Shown here: one piece after another, positions 26,967-35,229 of the stretch | How the letters are laid out: each line of letters starts with the position of its first letter | Position numbering within the stretch: the first letter of the stretch is position 1 | Source: Firmicutes bacterium UBA2058 | GTDB taxonomy: Bacteria; Bacillota; Clostridia; Tissierellales; Sedimentibacteraceae | Assembly: GCA_002332905.1 (NCBI GenBank) | Contig: DDAM01000004.1 | Location: forward strand, 1-64,000 | Length of the DNA: 64,000 nt | Reading direction: 5' to 3' | Notes under the pieces: model-generated | The model's database searches: none | What the model saw: only the letters and a program-made list of their open reading frames with translations | Told to the model about the DNA's origin: nothing | Program-made: the position numbers and the translations under genes

Positions 26967-28857
26967 CCTCACTTTCCTCTTGCTTCTGAACAAAAGCTTC
27001 TTCATCACTACTATTCAAAGCTAGCTCTTTATCTTTAGTGTGATTATTTTTTATATTGTTAAAAGTATTGCTGATATTAATGCTTTTAGCTTTTTCTTTT
27101 ATACTTGTAAACGAAGATATTATACTTTTTTTATAAAAAATAAGATACCATAATATAAAAGCTACTAATACTATAATAAAGATTAATACTATATAAGATA
27201 CTAAATTTATTCCAACTTCTAAAGCAGCAAAATTAATAACTCCACTTTTTGATGTTGATATTATATTTTTATTTGTGCTTTTATCTGATTCCTCAATATT
27301 TGAACTGTCTAAAATTTCAAATTTTCTGGCAGCAGAAGCTTTGCAATTAAAACTTACTACATCCATAGCTAAATCTGATAAATCAGCATTTACTTGTAAA
27401 TTAGATAAAGTTTTAAACTTAGATTTACTTTTCACTTCATTGTAAAGAATTTCATGATATGCATTTTTACCTGTATACGTCGATAAAAAGTTTTCAAATT
27501 CCTTTGACACATCTTCAGGTTTGCCTTTATATGATAAAGTATATGCAGTAATACTATCGTCATTTTTAGTGTCTAATACTATTTTTTCTGAAGTAATGCT
27601 TGACTTTATATTTTCTTCAATTATTTCTTTAAATAAACTGGACAAATTACTGCTTACTGACATAACTATCTTTTCTGAAATTTTATTATTATTTGTTTCA
27701 ATATTTAATTCTACACTTTCAAATGGAACAGGTACAGAAAATGTGAATTTATATGTATCGTGAAAATTAGGATTATAGCTAAAACATGTTTTATCATCAA
27801 TGATATTTGAATATAAATCATTTTTTGAATTTTTATTATCTATGCTTACATTGTCATAAAGATATAATTTACTAGTCATACTGTTGCTATCATAATCTAA
27901 ATAGTATGAAGCGTCTATATACTCATCTACATCTATTTTTATAGTATTTTTATTATCTGAATATGAAGAATAATTGACTGTAAAAACAGAATTTTGACTA
28001 TTAAAAAGTTTAGCAGTATTTGCTGCTAGCTCTTCACTAGTGCTTGATTCAAAAGAAACAACATATTTTGTGTAGTTATCTTCTTTAGATTCTATAAATT
28101 CAGAGCTCTCGGGTGATAATTTCTTTAAATATTCAGTTAATACTATACCCTTATTATTTAGTGTTTTAATTGTTTGTTCATCTGCTACAAATGTAATACT
28201 TCTTTTAAATTTTCCGTTGTCTAAAATGCTGGTTTCAACATTAATGCTATCAAAACTTGTTGTTTCTGACTCCTTAACACTAAAATTGCTATATACATAA
28301 TAATCCTGGTTATCGATTTTGAGTGATGATGAACCATTTTCCATCCAATCACTTACAGTACTGTGACTAATTTTATTTTCAGTTTTAAGTCCATAAACCA
28401 ACCAATTTAACAAATCACTTGATGAAAAATTTTCATCAAACAATATAGATTTTTTAAACTCGTTATTTTTGTTGTTGTATAATATAGTTGGTACTATAGT
28501 ATTATCTGAATTCTTATTTAATATTTCCTCTATTTTCTTAGTATATTCATTAAGATCATTGAAGGCTATTGTAAAAATAAATTCTACGTCTCCTAATTCT
28601 TTATCAACTCTTTTATAAATCATTGCATCTGGTATGTAGTTTTTGATAGTTTCTTCAATTCCATCCGCACCTGTTGATACATAGCTATTTAAATCTGAGC
28701 TACCTATTGTAGCTGTTATAATACGTTCTCCTTTAAAATTCTTATCAAATTTCATTTCAGTATCAATTTTTGCACCACATGCTGCTAAAAATGATAAAGA
28801 TAAAATTATTAAACTGCATAGAAGTATATATCTTATATGTTTTTTTATGGCTTTCAT
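26953..28857 (-). CDS. Large lipoprotein with C-terminal membrane helix
   Basis: A 634-residue protein of unknown function. The lipobox LAAC (Cys27) after a charged N-terminus predicts a lipoprotein. The body (about 30-555) is rich in Ser, Asn and Asp, with repeated units that look alike, such as GERIITATIG, GKFKRSITFVADEQ and SEKIVMSVS, suggesting tandem beta domains. A second membrane helix (about 563-585) is followed by a cytoplasmic acidic tail ending SEDEFI. A protein with both a lipid anchor and a C-terminal helix is uncommon. It is cotranscribed with the zinc-ribbon membrane protein upstream and the small gene downstream. Confidence 0.7.
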   Translation of the reverse strand: MKAIKKHIRYILLCSLIILSLSFLAACGAKIDTEMKFDKNFKGERIITATIGSSDLNSYVSTGADGIEETIKNYIPDAMIYKRVDKELGDVEFIFTIAFNDLNEYTKKIEEILNKNSDNTIVPTILYNNKNNEFKKSILFDENFSSSDLLNWLVYGLKTENKISHSTVSDWMENGSSSLKIDNQDYYVYSNFSVKESETTSFDSINVETSILDNGKFKRSITFVADEQTIKTLNNKGIVLTEYLKKLSPESSEFIESKEDNYTKYVVSFESSTSEELAANTAKLFNSQNSVFTVNYSSYSDNKNTIKIDVDEYIDASYYLDYDSNSMTSKLYLYDNVSIDNKNSKNDLYSNIIDDKTCFSYNPNFHDTYKFTFSVPVPFESVELNIETNNNKISEKIVMSVSSNLSSLFKEIIEENIKSSITSEKIVLDTKNDDSITAYTLSYKGKPEDVSKEFENFLSTYTGKNAYHEILYNEVKSKSKFKTLSNLQVNADLSDLAMDVVSFNCKASAARKFEILDSSNIEESDKSTNKNIISTSKSGVINFAALEVGINLVSYIVLIFIIVLVAFILWYLIFYKKSIISSFTSIKEKAKSINISNTFNNIKNNHTKDKELALNSSDEEAFVQKQEESEDEFI

Positions 28858-28887
28858 ATTTATTTAGTAGCTCCTTTCAGAAAAATA

Positions 28888-29685
28888 TTAGAAAATGCCA
28901 GAGAAAATTCCATCTAAGCTCACACCTGACATAAGTATTTTGGTTATTAAGTAATAAGCAATTAATAAAACAAATATAAAAGTCATATAAATCCAAAATG
29001 GAGATTCGTTAAATTTATCAATTTTTTGAAAACCAAAATACATCAACATATAAACTGAAAGTAATGCAACAAAATAAAACAATAATGTAGATTGAGGTAA
29101 AATAAAAGACAATAAAATATTTATGATTGAGAAAAATGATAGTGGTATAGCCGCTGTAGAAACCATGTTCCCTATATTATTTAATGCAAAGGTTTTTTTA
29201 CAAATTTTTAATAAAATATATATTAATCCTACTGTAACAAAAAAACCAGCTATCCCTATAAAAAAAGTTCTGGAAAATAAACTAAAAAAGCCTAAGCCTA
29301 ATTCCTTTAACGACTTACTGAAATCACCGTATGATATACCTGAACTAACGAAGGACTTATATAAATTATTAGTAATTGTGTATATACTCCTACGAACTAC
29401 AACTGTAACAGCAAATGCATTTATAATGCACTCTATCAGCAATACAAACACCCATAAAATACTATTATTCTTAGCTGATAATGATACCTCTTTTACAGTG
29501 TTTTTTGAAATAGTTCTTCTAAATAGATTAAACACATCCCCTACATAGGGTATACTTTTTTTAGCAGTATCTACTATTACATTAGCATTTGAGCTGCTTT
29601 TAACACCTTGTTCCTTCTTAGTATCTTCACAAGTACAGTTTTCTCCTTCATTTAAATTTTTTCCACAAAATTTACAAAATGACAT
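28888..29685 (-). CDS. Zinc-ribbon membrane protein
   Basis: A 265-residue protein. The N-terminus MSFCKFCGKNLNEGENCTC is a single zinc ribbon in the cytoplasm. After a linker, five hydrophobic segments (from about residue 80) form the membrane part, with a Yip1-like appearance. The start at 29685 is set by GGAAGGGG upstream and by the zinc ribbon at the very N-terminus. It sits between a DMT transporter and a large lipoprotein. Zinc-ribbon membrane proteins of this kind commonly accompany surface lipoproteins in clostridia, but no function is known. Confidence 0.75.
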   Translation of the reverse strand: MSFCKFCGKNLNEGENCTCEDTKKEQGVKSSSNANVIVDTAKKSIPYVGDVFNLFRRTISKNTVKEVSLSAKNNSILWVFVLLIECIINAFAVTVVVRRSIYTITNNLYKSFVSSGISYGDFSKSLKELGLGFFSLFSRTFFIGIAGFFVTVGLIYILLKICKKTFALNNIGNMVSTAAIPLSFFSIINILLSFILPQSTLLFYFVALLSVYMLMYFGFQKIDKFNESPFWIYMTFIFVLLIAYYLITKILMSGVSLDGIFSGIF

Positions 29686-29744
29686 ATTAATCCCCTTCCT
29701 TTTTCTTTTTATTATGCATATTATAACTTTTTTTGCAAATATTT

Positions 29745-30623
29745 TCAACTACAGTTTTCTTTTTCCTTAAAAACAGATAATTGTAATACTGCTGTCAATA
29801 TCAATATGCAGCCTAAAATACTTTTGAAAGTACAAGGTTCATTTAATATAAGAATACCTAGTATTACACTTGTTATCGGCTCAAACATACATAAGATTGC
29901 AGTTGTTGTCGGTCCAATATATCTCACTCCTATTTGCATAAATGTTATGGCTATAACAGAGGTTAAAACACTTACAATAAACGAATACGCCCATGCAGTT
30001 CCTGTTAGAGAAAGTGTAAATTTACCAGTTATAAGCGTAATAAAAAAAAGTACCACTGACGCAAAAATACAAGAGTAGAAGGTGACTAAAAATGGATAAT
30101 AATCCTTTAGACCGCTTTTATCCATATATATAAGTGCTATACCGTATGAAATCCCTGATGCGAATGCTATAAAAAGACCAAAGAAACTTGCTGATATATC
30201 TCCATCAAAAAATAACAGTACACCAACAAAAGATATAGTTAGAGAAAATATTTTAACTTTACTTATTTTTTCTTTAAAGAATAAAACTAAAGCAAGTGCT
30301 ACTAATATTGGATATACATAATGCACCGTCGTTGCCATTCCAACTGATATAAAACTATATGAACCATATAATAGTAGTGCAGTTAGAATAGTTGTAAATA
30401 AACTTAAGATTAAAAGCTTTTTACCTTCTATTTTTGTTATTTTCAGTGATACTTTTTTATACTTCAGTATGATATATAATATTGGTAAACACATAAAATT
30501 TCTGAGAAAAACTAACATTATTGCATTGCTGCCACCTGAAAATGTTAATTTACTAAGTATAGGTGTAAACCCAAAAATAAATGCTGATATAGTAACACAT
30601 AAAAAACCTTTAGTTTTATTCAT
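29745..30623 (-). CDS. EamA/DMT-family transporter
   Basis: A 292-residue membrane protein with ten predicted helices arranged as two EamA repeats (about 1-140 and 150-285). Typical motifs are FGFTPILSKL in helix 1, FLRNFMCLP, and YPILVALALVLFFKEKIS at the end of the first repeat. Such proteins export amino acids or other metabolites; the substrate is not predictable. ATG at 30623 has AAAGGA upstream and is preferred over the ATG at 30641. It lies downstream of maf. Confidence 0.88.
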   Translation of the reverse strand: MNKTKGFLCVTISAFIFGFTPILSKLTFSGGSNAIMLVFLRNFMCLPILYIILKYKKVSLKITKIEGKKLLILSLFTTILTALLLYGSYSFISVGMATTVHYVYPILVALALVLFFKEKISKVKIFSLTISFVGVLLFFDGDISASFFGLFIAFASGISYGIALIYMDKSGLKDYYPFLVTFYSCIFASVVLFFITLITGKFTLSLTGTAWAYSFIVSVLTSVIAITFMQIGVRYIGPTTTAILCMFEPITSVILGILILNEPCTFKSILGCILILTAVLQLSVFKEKENCS

Positions 30624-30662
30624 TATATACTGTCCTTTCATAAAAGATCTGTTTTACATAGG

Positions 30663-31250
30663 CTAGATTTTCTTTAAATCAATTCCAAGCTTTAACATTT
30701 CAATATACAATCTAGCTATTGGCAACCCAACAACTGTATTGTAATCACCATCAATTTTCTTTACATAAACAGCAGATTTTCCTTGAATACCATATGCACC
30801 AGCTTTATCCATAGGCTCCTTTGTAGCTATATAATCATATATTTGCTCCTTAGTCATTGGATACATGGTTACATTTGTTGCCTCGGAAAATAATAGTTTT
30901 TTAACTTCATTATTTTTATTAATATATACACATACCCCAGTATATACTGTATGTGTCCTATTTTGCAAATTATCAAGCATATTAAATGCATCTATCTCAT
31001 CTTTTGGTTTTCCCATTATTGAATTACTTAATACAACAATTGTATCTGCACCTATTACAATACTTGGATTACTTAGATTACTGAAAACCTCATATGCCTT
31101 TTGCTCTGCTAATTCTTCTACAATATCTTTTGGAACATTTTTAGTAATCACTTCATCAGAAGTGCTTGGGATTATATCAAAGCTTATGCCTACTTGTTCT
31201 AATATTTCCTTGCGACGAGGTGAAGCCGACGCTAACACAATTTTTTTCAT
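30663..31250 (-). CDS. maf: Maf-family nucleoside triphosphate pyrophosphatase
   Basis: A 195-residue house-cleaning enzyme that hydrolyses non-canonical or dTTP/UTP nucleotides to monophosphates. The signature ASASPRRKEILEQVGI, the catalytic region IGADTIVVL, and MDKAGAYGIQGKSAV are all present. Maf proteins also affect septation in Bacillus. It appears to head the operon maf-eamA-zinc ribbon-lipoprotein. GAGGT precedes the ATG. Confidence 0.93.
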   Translation of the reverse strand: MKKIVLASASPRRKEILEQVGISFDIIPSTSDEVITKNVPKDIVEELAEQKAYEVFSNLSNPSIVIGADTIVVLSNSIMGKPKDEIDAFNMLDNLQNRTHTVYTGVCVYINKNNEVKKLLFSEATNVTMYPMTKEQIYDYIATKEPMDKAGAYGIQGKSAVYVKKIDGDYNTVVGLPIARLYIEMLKLGIDLKKI

Positions 31251-31308
31251 AACTACCTCATTATTACAAAATTCTACTACTATAGTATACCACTATTTTG
31301 ATAAAAAT

Positions 31309-31879
31309 AAATAATAATTTAGTTTACCGACTAAAGTCAGTTGTAAGCTTAGTAGAAAGTTTGTTACTTCGATATACTTTTATTGTGAGTTCAAGTTGTG
31401 CAAAAAATATAAAAAAAGTTTCTGTCTCCGCAGCGAGATTTCCCTTGATTTTTTGTAAGGAAGGTAAATCTCACTGAAGTCACATAAACTTTTTTTATAT
31501 TTCTTGCTTTCATATCACCAAAAACAACAGAAAAATAAAAGGATTTTTCTGTTGTTTTCTACTGTATTGATTGTTCTTCTACTAAGCTTTTACGCCCCAC
31601 AGTTTGCTAGAAAACTTAGTAGACAGCTTTGCCAAAAACAAAGATAAACAAAGAAAAATCCTTTTATTTTTCTTTGTTTATCGGTTGCTACTAATAGCGA
31701 AGTATATATATAACGTTTATGTGACTTAATGAGGATTTCCCCTCATTATCAAAAAACAAGGGAAACCGAATTACGGAATCAGAAACGTTATATATATACT
31801 TTGCTCTACTCAGATTCGTGGTAAAAGTATATCGAAGTAATATTAGTCTACTAATCTTACTCAGGTAAATTCTTATTTA
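31309..31879. mobile_element. MITE-like element copy 2 (571 bases, non-coding)
   Basis: Ends AAATAATAATTTAG (31309-31322) and TAAATTCTTATTTA (31866-31879). The left 84 bases match copy 1 with four differences. It carries an extra cassette of about 126 bases (31408-31533) absent from copy 1 and bounded by perfect 15-bp arms (31407-31421 and 31486-31500). A further stem runs from TAGCGAAGTATATATATAACG to its complement at about 31787-31805. The right end overlaps the flavoprotein gene: the last six codons and stop of that gene are element sequence. It fills the 606-base gap after maf; the bases between 31251 and 31308 hold nothing else I can see. Confidence 0.65.
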
Positions 31880-33083
31880 TATCTTTTACTGCTAGCATTG
31901 CTGTTGAAAATGCTGCTTGTATGTTGTATCCTCCTGTGTCACCATCTATATCTATAACTTCACCTGCAAAATATAGCCCTTTTATAATTTTAGACTGCAT
32001 TGTCTTTCTGTTAATTTCATCTAGTGACACTCCACCACTTGTTGCCATGGCTAAATGATATCCGACTAAGCTTTCAACTTTGAAGCTATGTTCACACAAC
32101 GATTTTATAAGAGATAATCTATCCTTTTTATTTAACTGACTACAAATTGTATCCTCTGACACATGACACATCTCAAATATTGTTTCGACAAATCTTTTAC
32201 TTATATCCTTAAATATCGATTTTACTAATTGTTTTCCGTTTTCTTTTGTCTGTCTATCTATTAGCGTAGATAGTTCTTCTTCACTTAAATTAATAAAATT
32301 AATTTTTATAGTGTCATCTTTCATGACATATCTGGAAAAATTTAAAATTCCTGGTCCGGATAAATTTTTATGTGTTAGTAAAACATCTCCAGTAGTTTCC
32401 ATTATTTTTTTATTTTCCCTCCATAATGTAATTTTTATGTCCTTAAAGGATATTCCAGATAAATCACTAAAGCTATAATTTTTAACATTGATAGGTGTTA
32501 GACATGGTGATGTGTGAACCACCTTGTGATTCAATGATAGCGCTAAGCTAAACCCATCACCGGTAGTTCCGGTGTTAGGATAAGAGCTACCACCAGTAGA
32601 TAAGATAATATTTTTAGAAGTAAACTTTCCATTATTTGTTTTAGCTGTAAAAAATTCTAGCTCATTATTATAGCTTATAGAAACTACAGGTGAATTGTAT
32701 CTTATATCTACATTATTTAGTTTGCACTTATTTATAAGCGCATTAAGAATATCCGATGATTTTAGTGATTCGGGAAACACCTTTCCATCTTCTCTAATTA
32801 CACTTTCGACACCTAGTTCTTTAAAAAATTCTATAGCATTTGAATTTTTAAAATTATATAGTGCTGGTCTTAAAAAACTGCCATTTTCACCATATTTATT
32901 CATAAAATCATCTAAATCACCTGCATGAGTATAATTACATTGTCCTGCTCCAGAAAGTAAAAGTTTCTTCCCTGGTGCATTATTCTTTTCTAAAATTAAT
33001 GTTTTTTCTTTTTTTATATTGCATCCTGCAAATAATCCTGCTGCACCCGCACCTATTATTATTGTGCTAAAATCTGTTATCAT
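31857..33083 (-). CDS. BaiN/RdsA-family flavoprotein (HI0933-like)
   Basis: A 408-residue NAD(P)/FAD-dependent oxidoreductase. The N-terminal dinucleotide site is IIGAGAAGLFAGC, followed by GKKLLLSGAGQCNYTH, a GGSSYPNTGTTGDG motif and the C-terminal FAD site GEVIDIDGDTGGYNIQAAF. Family members act as flavin-dependent reductases of diverse substrates, including bile-acid intermediates; the substrate here is unknown. Its final residues NKNLPE and the stop codon come from the right end of MITE-like element copy 2, so the C-terminus was probably rewritten by the insertion. Confidence 0.85.
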   Translation of the reverse strand: MITDFSTIIIGAGAAGLFAGCNIKKEKTLILEKNNAPGKKLLLSGAGQCNYTHAGDLDDFMNKYGENGSFLRPALYNFKNSNAIEFFKELGVESVIREDGKVFPESLKSSDILNALINKCKLNNVDIRYNSPVVSISYNNELEFFTAKTNNGKFTSKNIILSTGGSSYPNTGTTGDGFSLALSLNHKVVHTSPCLTPINVKNYSFSDLSGISFKDIKITLWRENKKIMETTGDVLLTHKNLSGPGILNFSRYVMKDDTIKINFINLSEEELSTLIDRQTKENGKQLVKSIFKDISKRFVETIFEMCHVSEDTICSQLNKKDRLSLIKSLCEHSFKVESLVGYHLAMATSGGVSLDEINRKTMQSKIIKGLYFAGEVIDIDGDTGGYNIQAAFSTAMLAVKDINKNLPE

Positions 33084-33112
33084 AAGTTCACCTTTAATTT
33101 ATTTTGTAATTT

Positions 33113-33161
33113 AAAATAGACATAGTCTAATTTTAGATTATGTCTAAACTATGTCTATTTT
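33113..33161. terminator. Terminator after the first SLH protein gene
   Basis: Arms AAAATAGACATAGT (33113-33126) and ACTATGTCTATTTT (33148-33161) form a 14-bp stem with T-runs both ways. It ends the S-layer gene at 33195. Confidence 0.8.
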
Positions 33162-33194
33162 TAATAATATTGTTTCAATATTGTTAATAAATAT

Positions 33195-35063
33195 TTATTC
33201 TATAATAACGCTCACTGCATTAAATGTTCCACCGCTATAAGAGCCTACACATATAACATTTGTATTAGGAACTAAATCAGAAACTCTCTTAATCTGTCCT
33301 GAAAGAGTCATTATAACAGATTTTGCATCCAAGCTTAAATATACAATTTCATTTTCATTAGAGTTATTTTTAACTTGTAACATTATAAGTTTTTTATCGT
33401 TGTTAACATAAACTACCTTACCAAATATCTTTTGTGATGTTTCAGTTTCATCAGCTTCAATAGAGATTATTTCTGCTCCATCAAAACTTACACTAACCTT
33501 ATACCCTACTCTTAAGTCATATATAGTAGAAGTAGCATTAAGAACACTTATTTTAGCAGTATTGCTAAGTTTATATTCTTTTGTTTCACCATTTGAGTCT
33601 TCTAGTTTTATTTTATTGCTGCTGCCTATAATAATCTCTTTTATAACAGCTATCGAGTCTGCTGGAGTAGCTACTGATTTAGCATCTACTGCAGTCAATA
33701 CATCGTATTCTGTTTTCACAACAACCTCATCACTTACTCTTAATTGATCAAAGGTTGTAGATGTAGAATTTCTAGTAACATATGGTTCTTTATCGTATGT
33801 AAATGTATGTACCTTTCCTGAGCTATCCTCAACCAATAGCTTTATCGGAATATCATACTGAATATTTTTTATTTTACCACTATATGTCTGTAATCTGCTA
33901 GTTGAATTAACTTGAGTTACTACATTATCTACTAATCTAACACTAACTAAATCATTTTTTGATAAATTTTTAAATTCAATGTTTTTTCCATCTAAGGTAA
34001 CAATAACATCACTGCTAATTGTATACTGTTTTTCAACATCATTTTTATCAAGGATTATAAGCTTCATTGGTGGTGTAAAGTAAACTGACTTTATTTTTCC
34101 TTCAACAGTTGAAACTGTTGTATCCACTATTATTTGTCTTGCAGTGCTATCTTTAGAGCTTATTTTACACTCAACTACCATACCTTTTTCTAGTTTTGAT
34201 AGTTTGGAAACTGTATTGTTAATCTTAATAACTGTAGTTCCGTCAATAACCTTAACCATTTGATTTTGACTGCTATTATCTGGTTTAACCTCTATGTATG
34301 ATTCTATAGAATTAATAGTAATTTTCTCTATTGTTCCTTTAAAAGTAACGTATGTTTCGAAATCATCAAATACTGGTTTTACGTCATTCTCTTTTATATA
34401 ATCGTATGCCCCGCAAACCATTTTTGCTAATTCCTGCCTTGTAATTGAGTTCTTAGGATTAAAATTCTTTTTATCATCACCTGATATTATACCTTTTTCA
34501 TATGCTAAATAAACATAAGGTCTATAATCTGATAATATTTGTGATGAATCATTAAAAGGTAATGTATAAAGCTTATTTTCCAGTTCTTCAACTTCCTTTT
34601 GCAAACACATAGCTTTAACGATAAATACAGCTACATCCTCTCTTGAAGCTTCTTTTTTCAAAGAGCCACTTGTGTACAAGCTTCTAAATTTATCCTCTGA
34701 AAGTAATCCAAGAGCCAAAGCCTTGGAAAGTTCTGTGTATGCTCCTTCATCTTTTCCTGCAGTTACTTCCTTTATAAGAGGAACATATTTATTTTCAATC
34801 TGTTTTTGTAAATCCGTATCTATTTTATGTAATCTTGATAACATTAACATTGTATCAAACCTTGTTACATTTTTGGTAGGTCCAAATGTTCCATCAGTGT
34901 AACCTTTTACTAGCCCTAACTCAGCAGCCTTAATTATATAATCTTTAGCCCAACTCTTAGAAATATCCGTGAATGACACTGTTGTAGCACTAGCTACAGT
35001 CGTAAATAACAAGCAAAATACTAAAGCTATTATACTTATTTTATGTATTTTATTTTGTTTCAT
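33195..35063 (-). CDS. S-layer homology protein with tandem beta repeats
   Basis: A secreted 622-residue cell-surface protein. A signal peptide (1-26, ending SVASA-like ATTV) is followed by three SLH domains (about 27-225), which bind secondary cell-wall polymer: FTDISKSWAKDYIIKAAELG with GYTDGTFGP, a second degenerate one, and one with GIISGDDKKNFNP. Residues about 230-622 consist of five or so similar beta-rich repeats of 65-80 residues, each beginning like GTIEKI, GKIKSV, GKIKNI or GKVVYV. No enzyme motif is seen. It has its own near-consensus promoter and terminator. Confidence 0.85.
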   Translation of the reverse strand: MKQNKIHKISIIALVFCLLFTTVASATTVSFTDISKSWAKDYIIKAAELGLVKGYTDGTFGPTKNVTRFDTMLMLSRLHKIDTDLQKQIENKYVPLIKEVTAGKDEGAYTELSKALALGLLSEDKFRSLYTSGSLKKEASREDVAVFIVKAMCLQKEVEELENKLYTLPFNDSSQILSDYRPYVYLAYEKGIISGDDKKNFNPKNSITRQELAKMVCGAYDYIKENDVKPVFDDFETYVTFKGTIEKITINSIESYIEVKPDNSSQNQMVKVIDGTTVIKINNTVSKLSKLEKGMVVECKISSKDSTARQIIVDTTVSTVEGKIKSVYFTPPMKLIILDKNDVEKQYTISSDVIVTLDGKNIEFKNLSKNDLVSVRLVDNVVTQVNSTSRLQTYSGKIKNIQYDIPIKLLVEDSSGKVHTFTYDKEPYVTRNSTSTTFDQLRVSDEVVVKTEYDVLTAVDAKSVATPADSIAVIKEIIIGSSNKIKLEDSNGETKEYKLSNTAKISVLNATSTIYDLRVGYKVSVSFDGAEIISIEADETETSQKIFGKVVYVNNDKKLIMLQVKNNSNENEIVYLSLDAKSVIMTLSGQIKRVSDLVPNTNVICVGSYSGGTFNAVSVIIE

Positions 35064-35109
35064 TAGTTCCTCCCTTTAAACATTAAATTTCGTTTAAATA
35101 TTATTAAAT

Positions 35110-35138
35110 ATTATAACATAGTCATAATTCAATTGCAA
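35110..35138 (-). promoter_or_regulatory. Promoter of the first SLH protein gene
   Basis: TTGCAA (35133-35138) and TATAAT (35110-35115) on the minus strand with a 17-base spacer. Confidence 0.7.
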
Positions 35139-35154
35139 CGAAAGATAAATAAGA

Positions 35155-35200
35155 ACAGCGTCAAATATTAAATAAATCTATATTTAATATTTGACGCTGT
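35155..35200 (-). terminator. Long perfect hairpin after the WG-SLH gene
   Basis: A 20-bp perfect stem (35155-35174 with 35181-35200) and a 6-base loop, about 30 bases after the stop codon at 35230. It also abuts the promoter of the next gene, so it may insulate two strong surface-protein genes. Confidence 0.8.
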
Positions 35201-35229
35201 GGATTTAAATGTATTTTACTATTTTTTAT

